The notes beneath the pieces are model-generated. The model saw only the letters and a program-made list of their open reading frames with translations, searched no databases and was not told the DNA's origin. A stretch of DNA of 64,000 nucleotides from Curvularia sp. ZM96 (lineage: Eukaryota; Ascomycota; Dothideomycetes; Pleosporales; Pleosporaceae), in contig JAJGBQ010000002.1 in assembly GCA_022457065.1 (NCBI GenBank), forward strand, positions 2,666,001-2,730,000, given 5' to 3'. Below, in pieces: positions 33,233 to 45,222 of this stretch. The position numbers and the translations under genes are program-made. Positions within the stretch are counted from its first letter, which is position 1; each line of letters begins with the position of its first letter.

Positions 33233-36200
33233 ATGGACAAGATTAAGAGCGTCCTGTGCGTAGACAATTCCTCAAATATCAGCAAATATAGCTAATCAAA
33301 TACCCAGTCACGGACACAAAAAGGACCAAGATGCTGCCCACGACCCCCACGACCCTCCCAGGGCGTCTGTACTCCCCTTCCTGTTCACCAAATGCCGCTA
33401 ACACCAAGCACAGTCAGCAAGGCAAGCATGCCCCTCCCGGCCAGCCATTGTACAACATCAAAACCACGAGTGGCGCGCCGTACACAGAGCTAGCCCACTC
33501 TAATGCTTCAGCACGTCCACATGGCCACGATGCCCACGGTCAACCAGAGTATATCGGGACAGATGGTACTACTGGCACTGATGCAGCACAACCCTCAGCT
33601 CCCGCCAGCGCACCCCCCACAGGAACCCTTCGTCCCGATCCCCAACCCCATGGCAACACTCAAGAGGCTAGTATTGCCAGCATCAAGAGCGGAGTGATTG
33701 GTTTTGGTCCAGGGGAGTCGCAGGGTCATGCTGCCATGTCAACGCACAACCCCTCTAAGAGCTACATGTCTGGCGACCAAGTAGTTGGAGGCGGAAGCCC
33801 TGGCACTGCTGGAATGACTGAAGGCAGAGGCATGCAACCGGGCCCGGGTGCTCACACAGATTCTCGTACGTAGATGTTTACTTTGCTTGAATACACAAAT
33901 TCCATGTGCAAGTTCTGACCAAACGTTTTTAGAGATGAATACAGTTGGTTTTCAACCAGTTGCTACTGGTCTTTCCAACTATGCAAGCGAGCAACACCCC
34001 TACGAGAGTACGCTGCGCCAGGAGAGCTACACAGCCGACACTGACCGATCATTCCCGCTCGCTGGTGGTGTAGCATCTAACCCTCACGAACATCCAAGCC
34101 ATGCAAGTCACGCGCGCGAAGGCCTTGCTGGTGCCGCCCTCGCCGCTACTGCGATGGGTGCTTCTCACACCACGTCAAAGTCTGAGGAGAAGGACATCCG
34201 TGACCAAGGCGCCGAAACCCGTCAAGCTACGTATGGTGACTCCTCAACCACTGTCCCGGATACTACTGTACGTATATTGGACACACAGCAGTCCAGATTG
34301 GGAAACATTGTGCTTGAAGAAAACAACTAACAATGACGTAGACTCAAACGAGCACCAGTGCTATACGCCAGCCAGAATCTGAACGCCAACCTACAGTGCT
34401 TCCTGCAGCTGCTACCGTTGTCTCTAATGCTTCCTCTTTTCCATCAACCACCCAAGAAAAGAAACTGGAGACTGACAGCACCGGAACAATTCTTCCTACA
34501 ACTGAGCCAGTTGGTAACTGTGAACGCCCAATCAATCCACGTCTTGAGTCGCGTCATAGGCACATTCCTGGCGAATACATCGCCACGCCGAGTGACGAGT
34601 CAAAAATGTTCCTAAATTACGATTCCGTCACGGAACCAGCATCCAGCCGCACAGATGAGAATGCGCCTGTTCAAAGTCCTCCTGTTGCCGCCATCCCAGC
34701 TTCGGCTGAGTCCCCGGTTAGTTCTGCCCCTACCACTGGAAATCACGAATTGAGGCATACGGGAACGCTTGAAGAGCCAAGGCCAAGGTCAGCTGACAGC
34801 CATCATGCTCGTGATGGTGCAATTGCTGGTGGTCTGCTTGCTGGAGCTGCAGGCTTGGGAGCTCACGAGGCTTCTCAAAACCACGAGAGGCGAGATGTTC
34901 GAAGTGACTCCCTGTTGTATGAAGATTCCAGCCCTTACGCCGGCAAGACACTCGATCCTCGCGTTTTGGGAAACAAGCCCAATACAGAGGAGCAACGATT
35001 CGATCCCAAGGCCAAGGCCGCTCATGACATCGATCCAGCAGTCTCTGGACCTCCAATCTCACATGAACCTGCTCGCGACAACATTCCAACTGGTGTTGGC
35101 GCTGCTAGAGATAGTGCTGAGGATGTTGTACAGGCGTATACTAACCATAGAATGACGCAGCCCGGCGCTTCCATGCCAGAGCAACGGTACGATCCCGCTG
35201 TTTCTAATGCTCGAGCCTCCAACCCCATCGCGTCTAGAAGTCAATACGACTATAACAATCCTGCCATCCTCAGCAATGTCAACCGAACGGACCAGAATGA
35301 CCATGTCAACAGGAATGCTGCTTTCACTGGGGCTGGCTTAGCTGGTGTCGCCTTGGGCGCTGGAGCCTATGCGCGTGAGCCGCATGCCCATGCCACTCAA
35401 GAACTACCACTCCGCCAAAAGGAAGAATATGCACCGCACACCCAAGGGGGGGCAGTTTCGCAGCCTACCTATCCCGCCCAGGATACTACACAGACTTCTT
35501 GGCCTCTCCGCGATACCACCACCCACATGTCATACCCTGGTCAGGGTACAATTGCCCCGCACAATACCCACGTTGAGGATCCCACCGTTCAGCCATATGG
35601 AGCTGCACAGAAGCCAGAATCCGAGGAGCATGACACGTACAAGCCTGCCATGTTAGGTGGTGCTGTTGGAGCTGCGGGACTCGGCGGAGCAGCTTACATG
35701 GATCATCGATACCAGAATCAGCAGGAAGCTGACGATCGTCTCAGAAAAATTGCCCTGGAGCGTGAAAAAGACGAGCGTAACCGAGAAAGGCAATTCGAAA
35801 AGGAAGAGCGTAATCGAGAAAGGCAGTTTGAGAAGGAACACGAGACTGACGAGAAGAAGCACAAAGTTTTGGGTTTCTTGCACCGTGACAAGTCCAAGCG
35901 AGAGAAGTCATCGGCAAGCCCCGAGTCTTCGCCTCGCCACTCGAAAGACCACAGCGCGAGAAACTCTAAGGACTACGCCGAAGACTCAGACTCACCACGC
36001 TGGAAGGGAAAGCACCTTCTGCACAAGGACCCACCAAAAGGCCATCCCGCGCGAGAGGTTTTAGAGAAACCTCACCATGCCGACCCGTATGCGGTGGGAA
36101 AGAGGGAGCATGTGGGTACTGACGGGCCCATTGGTAATCCCGATGCAATCAGCGGCGACAGGTAAGCTTACATTATATTTCCGCAATGTCTTTGAGTCAA

Positions 36201-36450
36201 ATCTAATTGAGGTCACAGGGAAACTCGTAAGGGTGTATATGGTGCCCATTCAGCCACTGATCTCGACCACAACCCTACTGTAATCGAACCTCACACTGGC
36301 CTTCCTATGAACACTGAACAGTATGGCACTGGTTATGGAGGCACTGACGGTAATCCCGCCATTCATGGCCAACATGACCATCCTGGTGCCATGTCCGGCC
36401 ACCATGCCACGAACTGGGAGGCTATCAGAAAGGCCGATACACCTTACTAG
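33233..36450 (+). CDS. Large disordered protein with four Gly/Ala-rich segments
   Basis: Six exons (33233-33255, 33308-33364, 33414-33865, 33933-34267, 34342-36161, 36219-36450) encode 972 residues; all phases fit. It starts MDKIKSVLHGHKK, a start I associate with uncharacterised fungal proteins. Polar disordered sequence is broken by four Gly/Ala-rich hydrophobic segments at about residues 239, 448, 618 and 726 (GLAGAALAATAMG, GAIAGGLLAGAAGLG, GAGLAGVALGAGAY, MLGGAVGAAGLGGAAY), each followed by His/polar sequence. Residues about 745-800 form a charged coiled coil with a repeated ERNRERQFEKE unit. The C-terminus is Gly/His-rich. Intron 2's donor (GTCTGT) is unusual. No enzyme domain; function unknown, and a scaffold or stress-protective role is only a guess. 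Confidence 0.8.
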
Positions 36451-37503
36451 GTATGAGATAGATTGAGAGCAAGGACATTTTAACGTACGAGACGTAATGT
36501 GTATTTCATGCCGCATATGATTAACGAGTTGGCGATTCTATGTATTGTAATGGTACTGCTACAGCCAGCGAGATATTATTAATGGTTCCTTTCTTTTCTC
36601 CCATAGTCCCGTACCGCGTTCAAAAATACAGTCATTTATTTCAAAACAAGCCTGCCGCTCCTCACTCAAAGTTCGAGTATCCATCTCACACCCAAGCGTC
36701 GATAATTAATCGTACGTTTGAATTTCCAGCAATCATTCCCTAGACACTGCCTGCGTCCCTCTAGCAAAGCCAAAGGCGCAAGATCTAGCACTAATCATAC
36801 ATCCTACTGATTCTGAGCTTATTTGCGATGAATACGAGTGTGAAACAAGTTCAAACTTGCAGGAACGTACGACCAGGCGACCGGTTCTATGAGCTGATCG
36901 GGGTGGTTTCACCCGAGGCTAATCAAGAAAAAGAAAAACGCGTAATTAAAAAAATCTTGAATCGACGCACCAAAAGCTTGTCTACTCTACGCACTTTGCC
37001 TAAGTCTTTTAAGACGAGTTGCAGACCACTATGTGTTACCTCGCGCACCAATGGCAGAGAATGTAGCTATTATTACTACAATGTCACTCCGAAGTACATG
37101 ATCATGTGATCACGATGTACATTGGAATTGATCTTAGAGAAGAGCCGTGGCAACGGTTCCAACACCAAATGATGACGTTGACGGGTCCAACCACGATGTT
37201 CTCAACCTGCAACGGAGGAATTACCTCCACGCTGATCCCCGTGTCTGCGGGGGAGATGTGGGGCAGCTGATGTTGATCCTCGTTCAAGGGCTGCCCGCAA
37301 AGGATTTACGAAAACGAATGCGATGCAACCTACCTTTTCAAGCTAACGGTTGAAGTCAATCGCCGGATAATTGTAGGCAAGGGCATCAATGCAACTAGTA
37401 AGCTTGTCTTCGGCAGAAATGATACGATACAAGGAACGTAAAAAGAGGCAGCCGCGCCGACAATGACATCTCCACGCCGTAGTCCTATCCTTTACTATCC
37501 ATC
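36451..37503. other. Intergenic region, 1.05 kb
   Basis: Relatively A/T-rich. Three short frames without features; the right end is the promoter of the glycosidase. No gene seen. Confidence 0.55.
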
Positions 37504-39522
37504 ATGAAGCTTAGTACGTCGCTAGCACTGAGCTCCGTCATCCATCAGGGGTTTGCTCTCCTCGATGCAAATGCTACGACGTCCAAGTACTTTGGCAACG
37601 ACGCACCGTGGTATCGCGACCGTATTCCTCTCTTTGAGTCAAGTGACCAAGACCTTACTGCTACGTATTACTACCGATGGTCCGTTTTCCGGTCCCATCT
37701 ACGCGACATTGGCTCTTACGGATTCATCATCACTGAGTTTCTGGACGACGTAGGCTGGCAAACCAAACCATGGGCTTCGCTCAATGATGCCACAGGTTTC
37801 CATATTTTGGAGGCCAGATGGTGCCGCGATCGAAGATTCAAGGAGGATTACGCAACCTTCATGTACAGCAAAGACAGCAACAAGCGCCAGTTCTCCGAGA
37901 GCATGGCTGCGGCTGTTTGGCAAGGATACTTGGTCGACGGTTCAGTGGCAGATGTGACCAAAAGACTGGATGCTATGCAAACCGTATACGATGTATGGAA
38001 GGACTCTTACGACACTTCAAAGGGCCTATACTGGGTTGAACCGCTCCGCGATGCCACAGAGTACACCATCTCGAGCATCGATGCATCAGGTGGACAGGAC
38101 GGCTTTACCGGAGGAGAATCATTCCGACCAACTATCAATAGCTTTCAGTATGCCAATGCACGGGCGATTGCTAGCATGGCAGCGCTCAAGGGCGGTATGG
38201 ACAACACTGTTTCAACTTACAACGAACGAGCGCAGGCGCTCAAACAGCGAGTACAGGATGCGCTCTGGAACTCTACATTTGAACACTTCATCGACCGTTT
38301 CCAAGTCAACAACCAATACGTCAAATACTGGGACTTTATCCGCGGACGCGAACTTGCCGGCATGGTACCATGGACCCACGACCTCCCAGACGACAAGGCC
38401 GAGTACGCCCATGCCTGGTCTCACGTGCTCAATAGCAGCCAGCTGTCTGGGCCAGCTGGACTCCGCACTGTAGAACCAAGCTACCAGTACTATATGCGCC
38501 AGTACCGCTACGAAGGCACGCGCCCAGAGTGCCAATGGAACGGACCTGTCTGGCCCTTCCAATACACTCAGGTACTCACGGGTCTGGCAAACTTCCTAGA
38601 TCACTACAGCACGGGTGTCAAACAAGGTGTCATCAACACCAAAGACTACACAAGCATGCTGAGAAAGTACGCCAAGCTCCACCGCAATCCGTCCACAGGG
38701 ATCCTCGACCTTGAAGAAGACTACCACCCAGACACCGGCCTGCCCATTGTCGGTCTCAAGCGCTCCCACCACTACTTCCACTCCGGCTTCAACGACCTCA
38801 TTCTCAGCGGTCTCGTCGGCATTCGTCCCTCGGCCGACGATGTCCTCGTCGTAAACCCCCTCGCCGACTCCTCCATCCAGTACTTCCGCGCCGAACGCAT
38901 TATCTACCACGGCCACGAAATCGCCGTACAATGGGACGCCGACGGCTCCCACTACGGCACCAAAGGCCTGCAGATCGAAATCGACGGCAAAGTCGCTGCA
39001 TCGCAACCCATTGTCGGCCGTGTCTCGATTCCACTCGAGCGTGCCGCAGCCCCCGCCCCAATGACCACCCGCATCGCAAAATCCATCCAACTCAACAGCA
39101 CAATCGCCTACCCACGTGGCTCCGCCTCCACCAACAACACAAACACGTATCCCGCCATCGACGGCCGCATCTGGTTCTACTCCACCCCGGACGCTGCAAA
39201 CGGGTGGAACTCTCCCGCAGGCACCGGCGAGGAAATCTGGTTCGAAATCGATTTCGGGAGCCAAGTCAGTATTAGTAGTGCTGAGCTGGCGTTCTTCGCG
39301 AACCAAGAGCAGGGATTCGCCGCGCCCACGTCATATAAGATTCAGATTGCGGATCAGGCGGGGACTACCTGGAGGGATGTGGAAGGTGCGAAGTATGGTG
39401 GTGTGGTGGCGAATGGGATTACGGAGGTCGAGTGGGAGGAGACGCAGAGTGCGAAGGTGAGGGTGGTTTTTATGCCCGTGACGGGTCAGAAGGTTAGGTT
39501 GGTGGAGTTCAAGGTTTATTAG
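37504..39522 (+). CDS. Secreted (alpha/alpha)6 glycoside hydrolase with discoidin-like C-terminal domain
   Basis: Intronless, 672 residues. A signal peptide (about 1-19) precedes a six-hairpin catalytic domain of the MGH1/GH63-like type. Visible landmarks are EARWCRDRRFKEDYATFMYS, PTINSFQYANARAIASMA, the ECQWNGPVWPFQYTQVL motif with the clan-typical WNGPVW, and RSHHYFHSGFNDLILSGLVG. The last 150 residues (IAKSIQLNSTIAYPRGS ... YPAIDGRIWFY ... EEIWFEIDFGSQVSISSAEL ... KVRVVFMPVTGQKVRLVEFKVY) have the pattern of an F5/8-type (discoidin, CBM32-like) carbohydrate-binding domain. It probably acts outside the cell on plant or fungal oligosaccharides. Substrate is not predictable. Confidence 0.85.
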   Translation: MKLSTSLALSSVIHQGFALLDANATTSKYFGNDAPWYRDRIPLFESSDQDLTATYYYRWSVFRSHLRDIGSYGFIITEFLDDVGWQTKPWASLNDATGFHILEARWCRDRRFKEDYATFMYSKDSNKRQFSESMAAAVWQGYLVDGSVADVTKRLDAMQTVYDVWKDSYDTSKGLYWVEPLRDATEYTISSIDASGGQDGFTGGESFRPTINSFQYANARAIASMAALKGGMDNTVSTYNERAQALKQRVQDALWNSTFEHFIDRFQVNNQYVKYWDFIRGRELAGMVPWTHDLPDDKAEYAHAWSHVLNSSQLSGPAGLRTVEPSYQYYMRQYRYEGTRPECQWNGPVWPFQYTQVLTGLANFLDHYSTGVKQGVINTKDYTSMLRKYAKLHRNPSTGILDLEEDYHPDTGLPIVGLKRSHHYFHSGFNDLILSGLVGIRPSADDVLVVNPLADSSIQYFRAERIIYHGHEIAVQWDADGSHYGTKGLQIEIDGKVAASQPIVGRVSIPLERAAAPAPMTTRIAKSIQLNSTIAYPRGSASTNNTNTYPAIDGRIWFYSTPDAANGWNSPAGTGEEIWFEIDFGSQVSISSAELAFFANQEQGFAAPTSYKIQIADQAGTTWRDVEGAKYGGVVANGITEVEWEETQSAKVRVVFMPVTGQKVRLVEFKVY

Positions 39523-40109
39523 TTGTGCTGGGCTCTTGGTAGTTTAGTTTGGGGGGTGAAGAATCTGAAGATGTTTACTTTGCAGTTAGAACTGCTTTGA
39601 TGTTGAGAATATGGTGGACTGTTCGCAGTTTAAGAGCATTTGCCAGCCTTGACTTTCCTTAAGCCAACTTCCAACTATGGTGACTTTCTAGTGCTGCTTA
39701 GGTCAAATATACAGTACGTATGAAATTCAAGAAGTTTACCTACTATTGCTATGGAATCGGCATTCTTCTTTCTAAAACACACACATGATAGTTACGGGAA
39801 ACAGGGCTTCGATTGTATACTTAAATCAATGCCAGAGGTTATTGTAATCCCACACAGGACAAAAGGTTGCGGACTTGAAGACTACTTTTTTTTAGAGACG
39901 GTTAGATTGAAGCTTTCCAAACACTTTTTTGAATGTTCACATCACCCACAACACAAAAAGATTTTAGGCAGCAGAGAAACGTAGGATGATGTTCGTATGC
40001 ATTGACCATAGGTTAGCGCCAGCACCGCCACACCCGATGTTCGCATCGCGCGTCATAAGCTTCTGACTGCCAATTTGCTCCGTTCCAATTATCGCAGCCG
40101 TGAAGCAGG
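39523..40109. other. Intergenic region
   Basis: 587 bp between the glycosidase stop and the start of the Zn2Cys6 gene. No gene seen. Confidence 0.6.
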
Positions 40110-41513
40110 ATGAGCAAAGTTCTGACCCGCAAGACGCACAAAAAGTCGAGAAATGGCTGCTTGCTTTGTAAGAGCCGCCGTATAAAGGTGCACCTACCCC
40201 AACTTAGCAACAAAACGCTCTTTTGGGGCTGACAAGTCTCAAGTGCGACGAACAGAAACCAAGTTGTGCAAATTGCGTGAAGCAAGGCGCTGATTGCGAG
40301 TATCGCATTTCGAAAAGTCGCGAGGCTTCGCACACGTCAATTTCGCCAAGTGGAACGCCTGCGTTGATATCATCAGACGTAGACAGCACTCAGAGTGGTA
40401 TTGGTGCTGGCGCGTTTTCTGACCAGCCATTACTACCAGAGTTTGGGCCAGCTCCGGTAAATGACACTCTGACAGGGACTGACACTACTCTAAATATACC
40501 GCAGTTGCGACTGCTTCAGTACGTGGTTTTTCCATTATTGATAACGACCTTCCACTTGCGAAGTAACCAATGGCTCTGAACTAACGACACCATGAAGTCA
40601 CTACATAACAGTCACTGCAAAAACCCTCGCAGCACATACCGATGCTGAAGATGTATACAAGACAACATTACCAGAACTTGCCTTCTCCCACCCCTATCTC
40701 CTCCACGCCACTCTCTCCCTCAGCGCCCTCCACCTAAGCCGACTCGCCCGCACAGTCGACGAAGCGCAATTGTATCTGTCTCAAGCCGAGCAGTACCGTA
40801 CCGCCGCTCTCCATGGCTTCCAAAGCACCGTCCACGACATCGACGACTCAAACTTCAAAGCTGTCCTTCTCTTCGCCGGCACCCTCTTCCCCCACGCGTG
40901 CGTCACCTCCATCGCCTCGACCAACGACCTCTCCTTCACTTTCTCCAGCGTAATCTCCAACCTCATTCTGACGCGCCGCATCCGCCCCATGGTCGCCAGC
41001 CACTATGCGCAGATGAAAGAAAGCGAGCTCGCCCGCGTGATTCCCTCGGACGTCAAGAATATCGACTGGCACTCCGCAGCGCGGCCAGCTACTACCGAGC
41101 TCGTCCAGCTGCGCAGATTCGCACAGGTCATACATCATGTATATCCTCCCGACATCATCGACGCATATAGCTCTGCCTGCCGCCTCCTCGAGCTAGTCTT
41201 CCACGTCGCAGCCACGTCGTCCACGCCACCTTCAGATGCGCTGCTGAAGATCTGGATCCACCTTGTGTCGGACAGGTATGTCGAGTTGCTGGCGGAGAAG
41301 CAGCCGGGCTCGCTGATTATCTTTGCGCATTTTGCGGTTCTGATGCATAGGGCAGCGGAGTGCTATTGGTATATGGAGGGCGTGGCGGAGCAGATACTGA
41401 GGGTTGCGGAGTTTTTGGTGCCGGCGGAATGGAGGAATTGGTTGGAGTGGCCGAGGGAGCAGATAGGGCTGGGGGAGAAAGAAGAAGGATTGAATGAGGG
41501 CTGTGGCGTTTGA
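40110..41513 (+). CDS. Zn2Cys6 transcription factor (Upc2-like architecture)
   Basis: Three exons (40110-40187, 40244-40518, 40598-41513) encode 422 residues. The binuclear zinc cluster is split by intron 1: CLLCKSRRIK joins CDEQKPSCANCVKQGADC, giving all six cysteines with normal spacing near residues 17-44. A Ser/Thr-rich linker leads to LLHHYITVTAKTL, rebuilt across intron 2, and PELAFSHPYLLHATLSLSALHLSRL, a pattern typical of the regulatory domain of fungal Upc2-like regulators. The first exon is short and can easily be missed. Targets are unknown; the neighbouring glycosidase and RTA1-like gene are candidates only by position. Confidence 0.88.
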
Positions 41514-42252
41514 AGGCTAAGTGGATGGTGGCTTTTGTAGTTGATATTGTTGCATGGTGCTAAGTATTTGAGTTCTCACTTTATGAGAGTCGCGTCGACT
41601 CGAGAATGGATCCTCAGCGGTAGGAGCTGCTGAGAGTCTAAAATATGGATGTTATGTCTCTACTTTTGTGTACAACACAAACTCATCTTCCTTTAGCCAG
41701 TAGGCAAAGGAATATCATGAATCTCGTAACACGCGAAAGTACCTTTATCTATCCAAACAGCATACAAAAAAGGACAACAATTTCCTTCTTCTAGAAACGA
41801 ACTCGCAAAAACAACTTATCCACCACCCTCTTATCCATCAGGAAAGCGATCGCGATATGTTCGAGTATCCCAGCACCAATGCGATTGGCCCGTCGTATTC
41901 GTACACGCTACTCGTATGCACAGACCCTCATCCTACTCTCTATACGACACTCACGTATCTCAATAGCGAGCAGTTTTGCCTAAGTAGTTCGCATATAGAT
42001 TCAATTCTCAGATTCTTAGTTTAGGCCGTCAAGTATGCCCCACTACTCCCTATCCATTTATAAACAAACAAACATCCACCATAGACTTCTCTACCATCGC
42101 CTTGAGTCTGCGTATCGCACCGAGTCTTTAACACACAGTGTACTTCTTTTCTGTCTCTTTCTCATTACATCCCAAAAAATACATTTGATAATCCAGCGTT
42201 AATAAACACGTCCTATCTATCCGTCTCATCTTGACTTTCTCCAAACCACACA
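41514..42252. other. Intergenic region
   Basis: No gene seen. The last 130 bases are C/T-rich leader of the RTA1-like gene. Confidence 0.6.
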
Positions 42253-43314
42253 ATGTCCACCAACACCCCACCACCCGAGTACGTCCTCTGGCCCTACGTG
42301 CCCTCGCTGGCCGGCGGCATCATCGCCGCACTCACCATGTCCTGTCTCTTCCTGTTCCACACCTACAAGTTGATTCAGTGCAAAACATGGTTTTGCATCC
42401 CCTTTGTCATCGGCGCGCTGGTAAGTTTCCCCCACTTCTCTCTCTCTCCCTCTCTCCCAATACAAGCATACTAACACCGATAAAAAAACGCAGTGCGAAG
42501 CCACAGGCTACTCTGCGCGCGCCGCCGCACACAATGATACTGTCTCAACTCGCCCTTATATTATTCAATCGACGCTTATATTGCTCGCGCCTATCCTCTT
42601 CGCAGCGTCGGTGTACATGATACTCGGGCGCATGGTGCGGCGTACCGCGTCGACGGAGTACTCTGTGATCAGCGTGGCGTGGGTGACGAAGATATTTGTC
42701 GGAGGCGATGTGTTGTGTTTGTATGTCATGAATTCCCCCCTTCCTTTCAGTCCCCCACTCTGTTACTCCCCCCTTTTCTTTCCCTCGTTGTTGGAGCTGA
42801 TGAGATGATGTGACAGTATGATACAAGGCGCAGGCGCAGGCCTCCTCGTTTCTGCCTCCACGGCATCAGGCTTCACGCGCGGCGAGAACATCATTCTGGG
42901 TGGTTTGGTCCTGCAAATCCTGCTCTTTGGCTTCTTTGTCGTCGTCGCGGCCGTGTGGCATGTTCGTTTGCGGAAATTTCCGACGGCGGAGGCGGCGACG
43001 ATCAAGTGGGAGGGTTTGATGGCTAGGTTGTACGCAGCGAGTGGATGTATCATGCTGAGGAATGTGTTTAGGGTGGTCGAGTATGGAATGGGCAGTGTAA
43101 GTTTCCTTTTTTAAGCTGTGAAGGGTGTTGACAGAGTTGGCGGCTAACGAGAGGCGTGTAGGATGGCTATCTTATTACGCATGAGTGGCCGATTTATGGC
43201 TTTGACTTTTTGCTCATGGTGGCAACGCTGGGAGTTAGTGTTTGCTGGTATGGTGCGGATATTCAGCCGCGTGGGCGGAAGGAAGATCTCGAGTTGGGCG
43301 CGGCTCGTAGATGA
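42253..43314 (+). CDS. RTA1-like membrane protein (lipid-translocating exporter family)
   Basis: Four exons (42253-42420, 42494-42720, 42817-43096, 43162-43314) encode 275 residues. RTA1-like proteins have seven membrane helices and include yeast Rsb1/Rta1, linked to sphingoid-base release and drug tolerance. Family motifs visible are CEATGYSARAA, STLILLAPILFAASVYMILGR, ISVAWVTKIFVGGDVLCF, MIQGAGAGLL, the fourth-exon start ARLYAASGCIMLRNVFRVVEY and ITHEWPIYGFDFLLM. The tail is short and charged. Its stop lies 176 bp from the stop of the convergent flavoprotein gene. Substrate unknown. Confidence 0.92.
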
Positions 43315-43489
43315 AGGTGGGTATTTTGAAGAAAGGAGGCAGAATCAGGGATAACAGATCACATGGTGGACTGAAAAGTTCCCATTGTCTTCGCTTTCGA
43401 ACAGCCAGGTGCAAAATGTTCGCTATATTACCAGCAAATGGCAAGCTCGAAAAATACGAATTGGTAGTATTATAATTTCACTTCCACAC

Positions 43490-45222
43490 TCAGGGCCTTC
43501 CGGGTCCCAGTCCGCCAGCCCACCAGCCCGAATCAACCCAAGACCTATTCTCCGCGTGCGCCGTCTCTACGGCACGAACAAGCTTCCTTCGGTCAAGATG
43601 CAGGTCTTCGTGTCCATTGGTTAGCTCAGAGGGTGTCCGCTGCCCGGTGCGTGGTCTGTGTGGACTAGAACCGGTTTCTGACGTGGCCGCTTCAGCATCC
43701 GAGGTGGAGACTGGTGTCGATGACCGAGGAGTCGAGAAACTTGGTGAAGGATTGTTTTCAGGAAAATACATGCTTGGTAGAACCCCAAGAATGCGACCAG
43801 CTGCAAAAACACAGCCGCCGACTGCGTATCGGATGAGAGAGTCGCCAGTAAGGCTCCCGGTGATGAAAACATCCCTGGCAACTTCGAGGGAACTGCTTTC
43901 AGCTTTGGAGCGAAGCGTGCGGCCCGAGATGAGATGGTCTGACGATAGATCGACAGGCGCATTGCCAGGGGTACTTAAGACCTCGGATTGTAGCTCGGGG
44001 GATAGGAAGTCGAGTGTACCACGTCTTCCTACAACGTAGGCTAAACCACCTACCTCACGCGTAACGGTCTCGCCCGAAGACAGCCGTAATTCAACTTTAG
44101 CCCCATTCCCAAACGGGTATGCATTGATCACTTCCGCTCCAGGTAGGCCTTCGTAGAGAGCCCAATCACGGTGCTGGAAGGCGCTAGATTTTCTCCTTGC
44201 ATACGCCGGTCTTCCACTTTTGCTTTTTTTCGAAGATGCAATTGCGGCTAGCTTCATCTGACGGTAAACCGTAGCATATTCTGGATAAGCAGTATGATGG
44301 CACCCACGAAGTGGAGATGGTCGTTTCTCTGGATCCCACTGATAGATGTGTATAATCCTCCGTCTTGGCGGTGCAGATATAATGACGTCAGCAGCAGAAA
44401 ACCCCGACCCAATGACAAGCAACGGAGCCTCCGGTAAATCAAGCTGTGAAATGGGAGTAAGCAGAGGCGGAGGAGGAATATTGACTGTAAAAATGCCAGA
44501 TGCAAGCACAAGATGTCTGCATTGTATTCCCAGGCTGCCAATTGAAAAGCCCTTGACCGTGCGGTAGACATGCTCGGCCTTGAGTCCCGTAAGTACGCTG
44601 TCGGCTATGCCTACTGCCTCGGGATACGCCTTGAGGTAGTCTGCGACTTCATTTCTCGACGGACGGACGAATTCTGTCTCGTCTTTTTTGCCAATCATAG
44701 CCAGATGGTCCGCGTACGAATAGCCTGGAAGGCTAAGCTGCTCAGCATAACTAAGAGTCCCTATGTGGGCGCTCGCAGAGGGTGAATCCTCGGCCCACTG
44801 TCCGCCGGCATGTGCGGTCTCGCCAATGGCAAGATGGGGGATGGCCTTGTCAGGCTCGTACCGCCATTCGATGCATGATTTGGGGTTCAGTTCAGTGTCG
44901 GCGTTTGGTCGAATCAGGGTATCGAGAAGCGTGTTTACAGGTAGCGCCTGGGTCGAGTAGCGCAGAGAGGACAGGAAATGCGCGTAGAGATCTGGGGTCA
45001 GGTGAAGAAGATTGGGCGCATTTTGAAGTTTTGCGTCCAGAATCGCGTCATGATGGCCGCCAATATAGTAGGGAATGTGCCCGTGGAGTATGTAGGAGAG
45101 GATGAGGGCAGACGGACCATTCCCTGCATTTGTAATCAGTACCTTGACCAGAAATGTGGTTCAGCCGGGGACCTGTTACCAATGATCACCGTGTCGACGC
45201 ATTTCGGAAACGAACGAGCCAT
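43490..45222 (-). CDS. OSGIN-like FAD-dependent oxidoreductase
   Basis: Two exons (45222-45180, 45123-43490) encode 558 residues. The N-terminal FAD-binding motif VIIGNGPSALILSYIL is completed across the intron. GETAHAGGQWAED follows, and a second nucleotide-binding motif LLVIGSGFSAADVI lies mid-protein. The NGPSA(x)xLSY start and GGxW motif match the oxidative-stress-induced growth inhibitor (OSGIN) branch of flavin monooxygenase-like proteins better than siderophore ornithine hydroxylases. The last 110 residues are Ser/Pro-rich and probably disordered. Reaction and substrate are unknown. Confidence 0.85.

Noticed and set aside
38596..39306. 236-codon minus-strand open frame
   Set aside because: Antisense of the glycosidase gene, Val/Gly-rich with no motif.
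43490..45222. Siderophore ornithine N5-monooxygenase, tempting given FET3/FTR1 nearby
   Set aside because: The N-terminal NGPSALILSY and GGQW pattern and overall layout match OSGIN-like proteins; no siderophore synthetase is present and the iron genes are 36 kb away.
37504..45222. Secondary-metabolite gene cluster
   Set aside because: A regulator, exporter-like protein and oxidase are present, but no polyketide synthase, peptide synthetase, terpene cyclase or other core enzyme.
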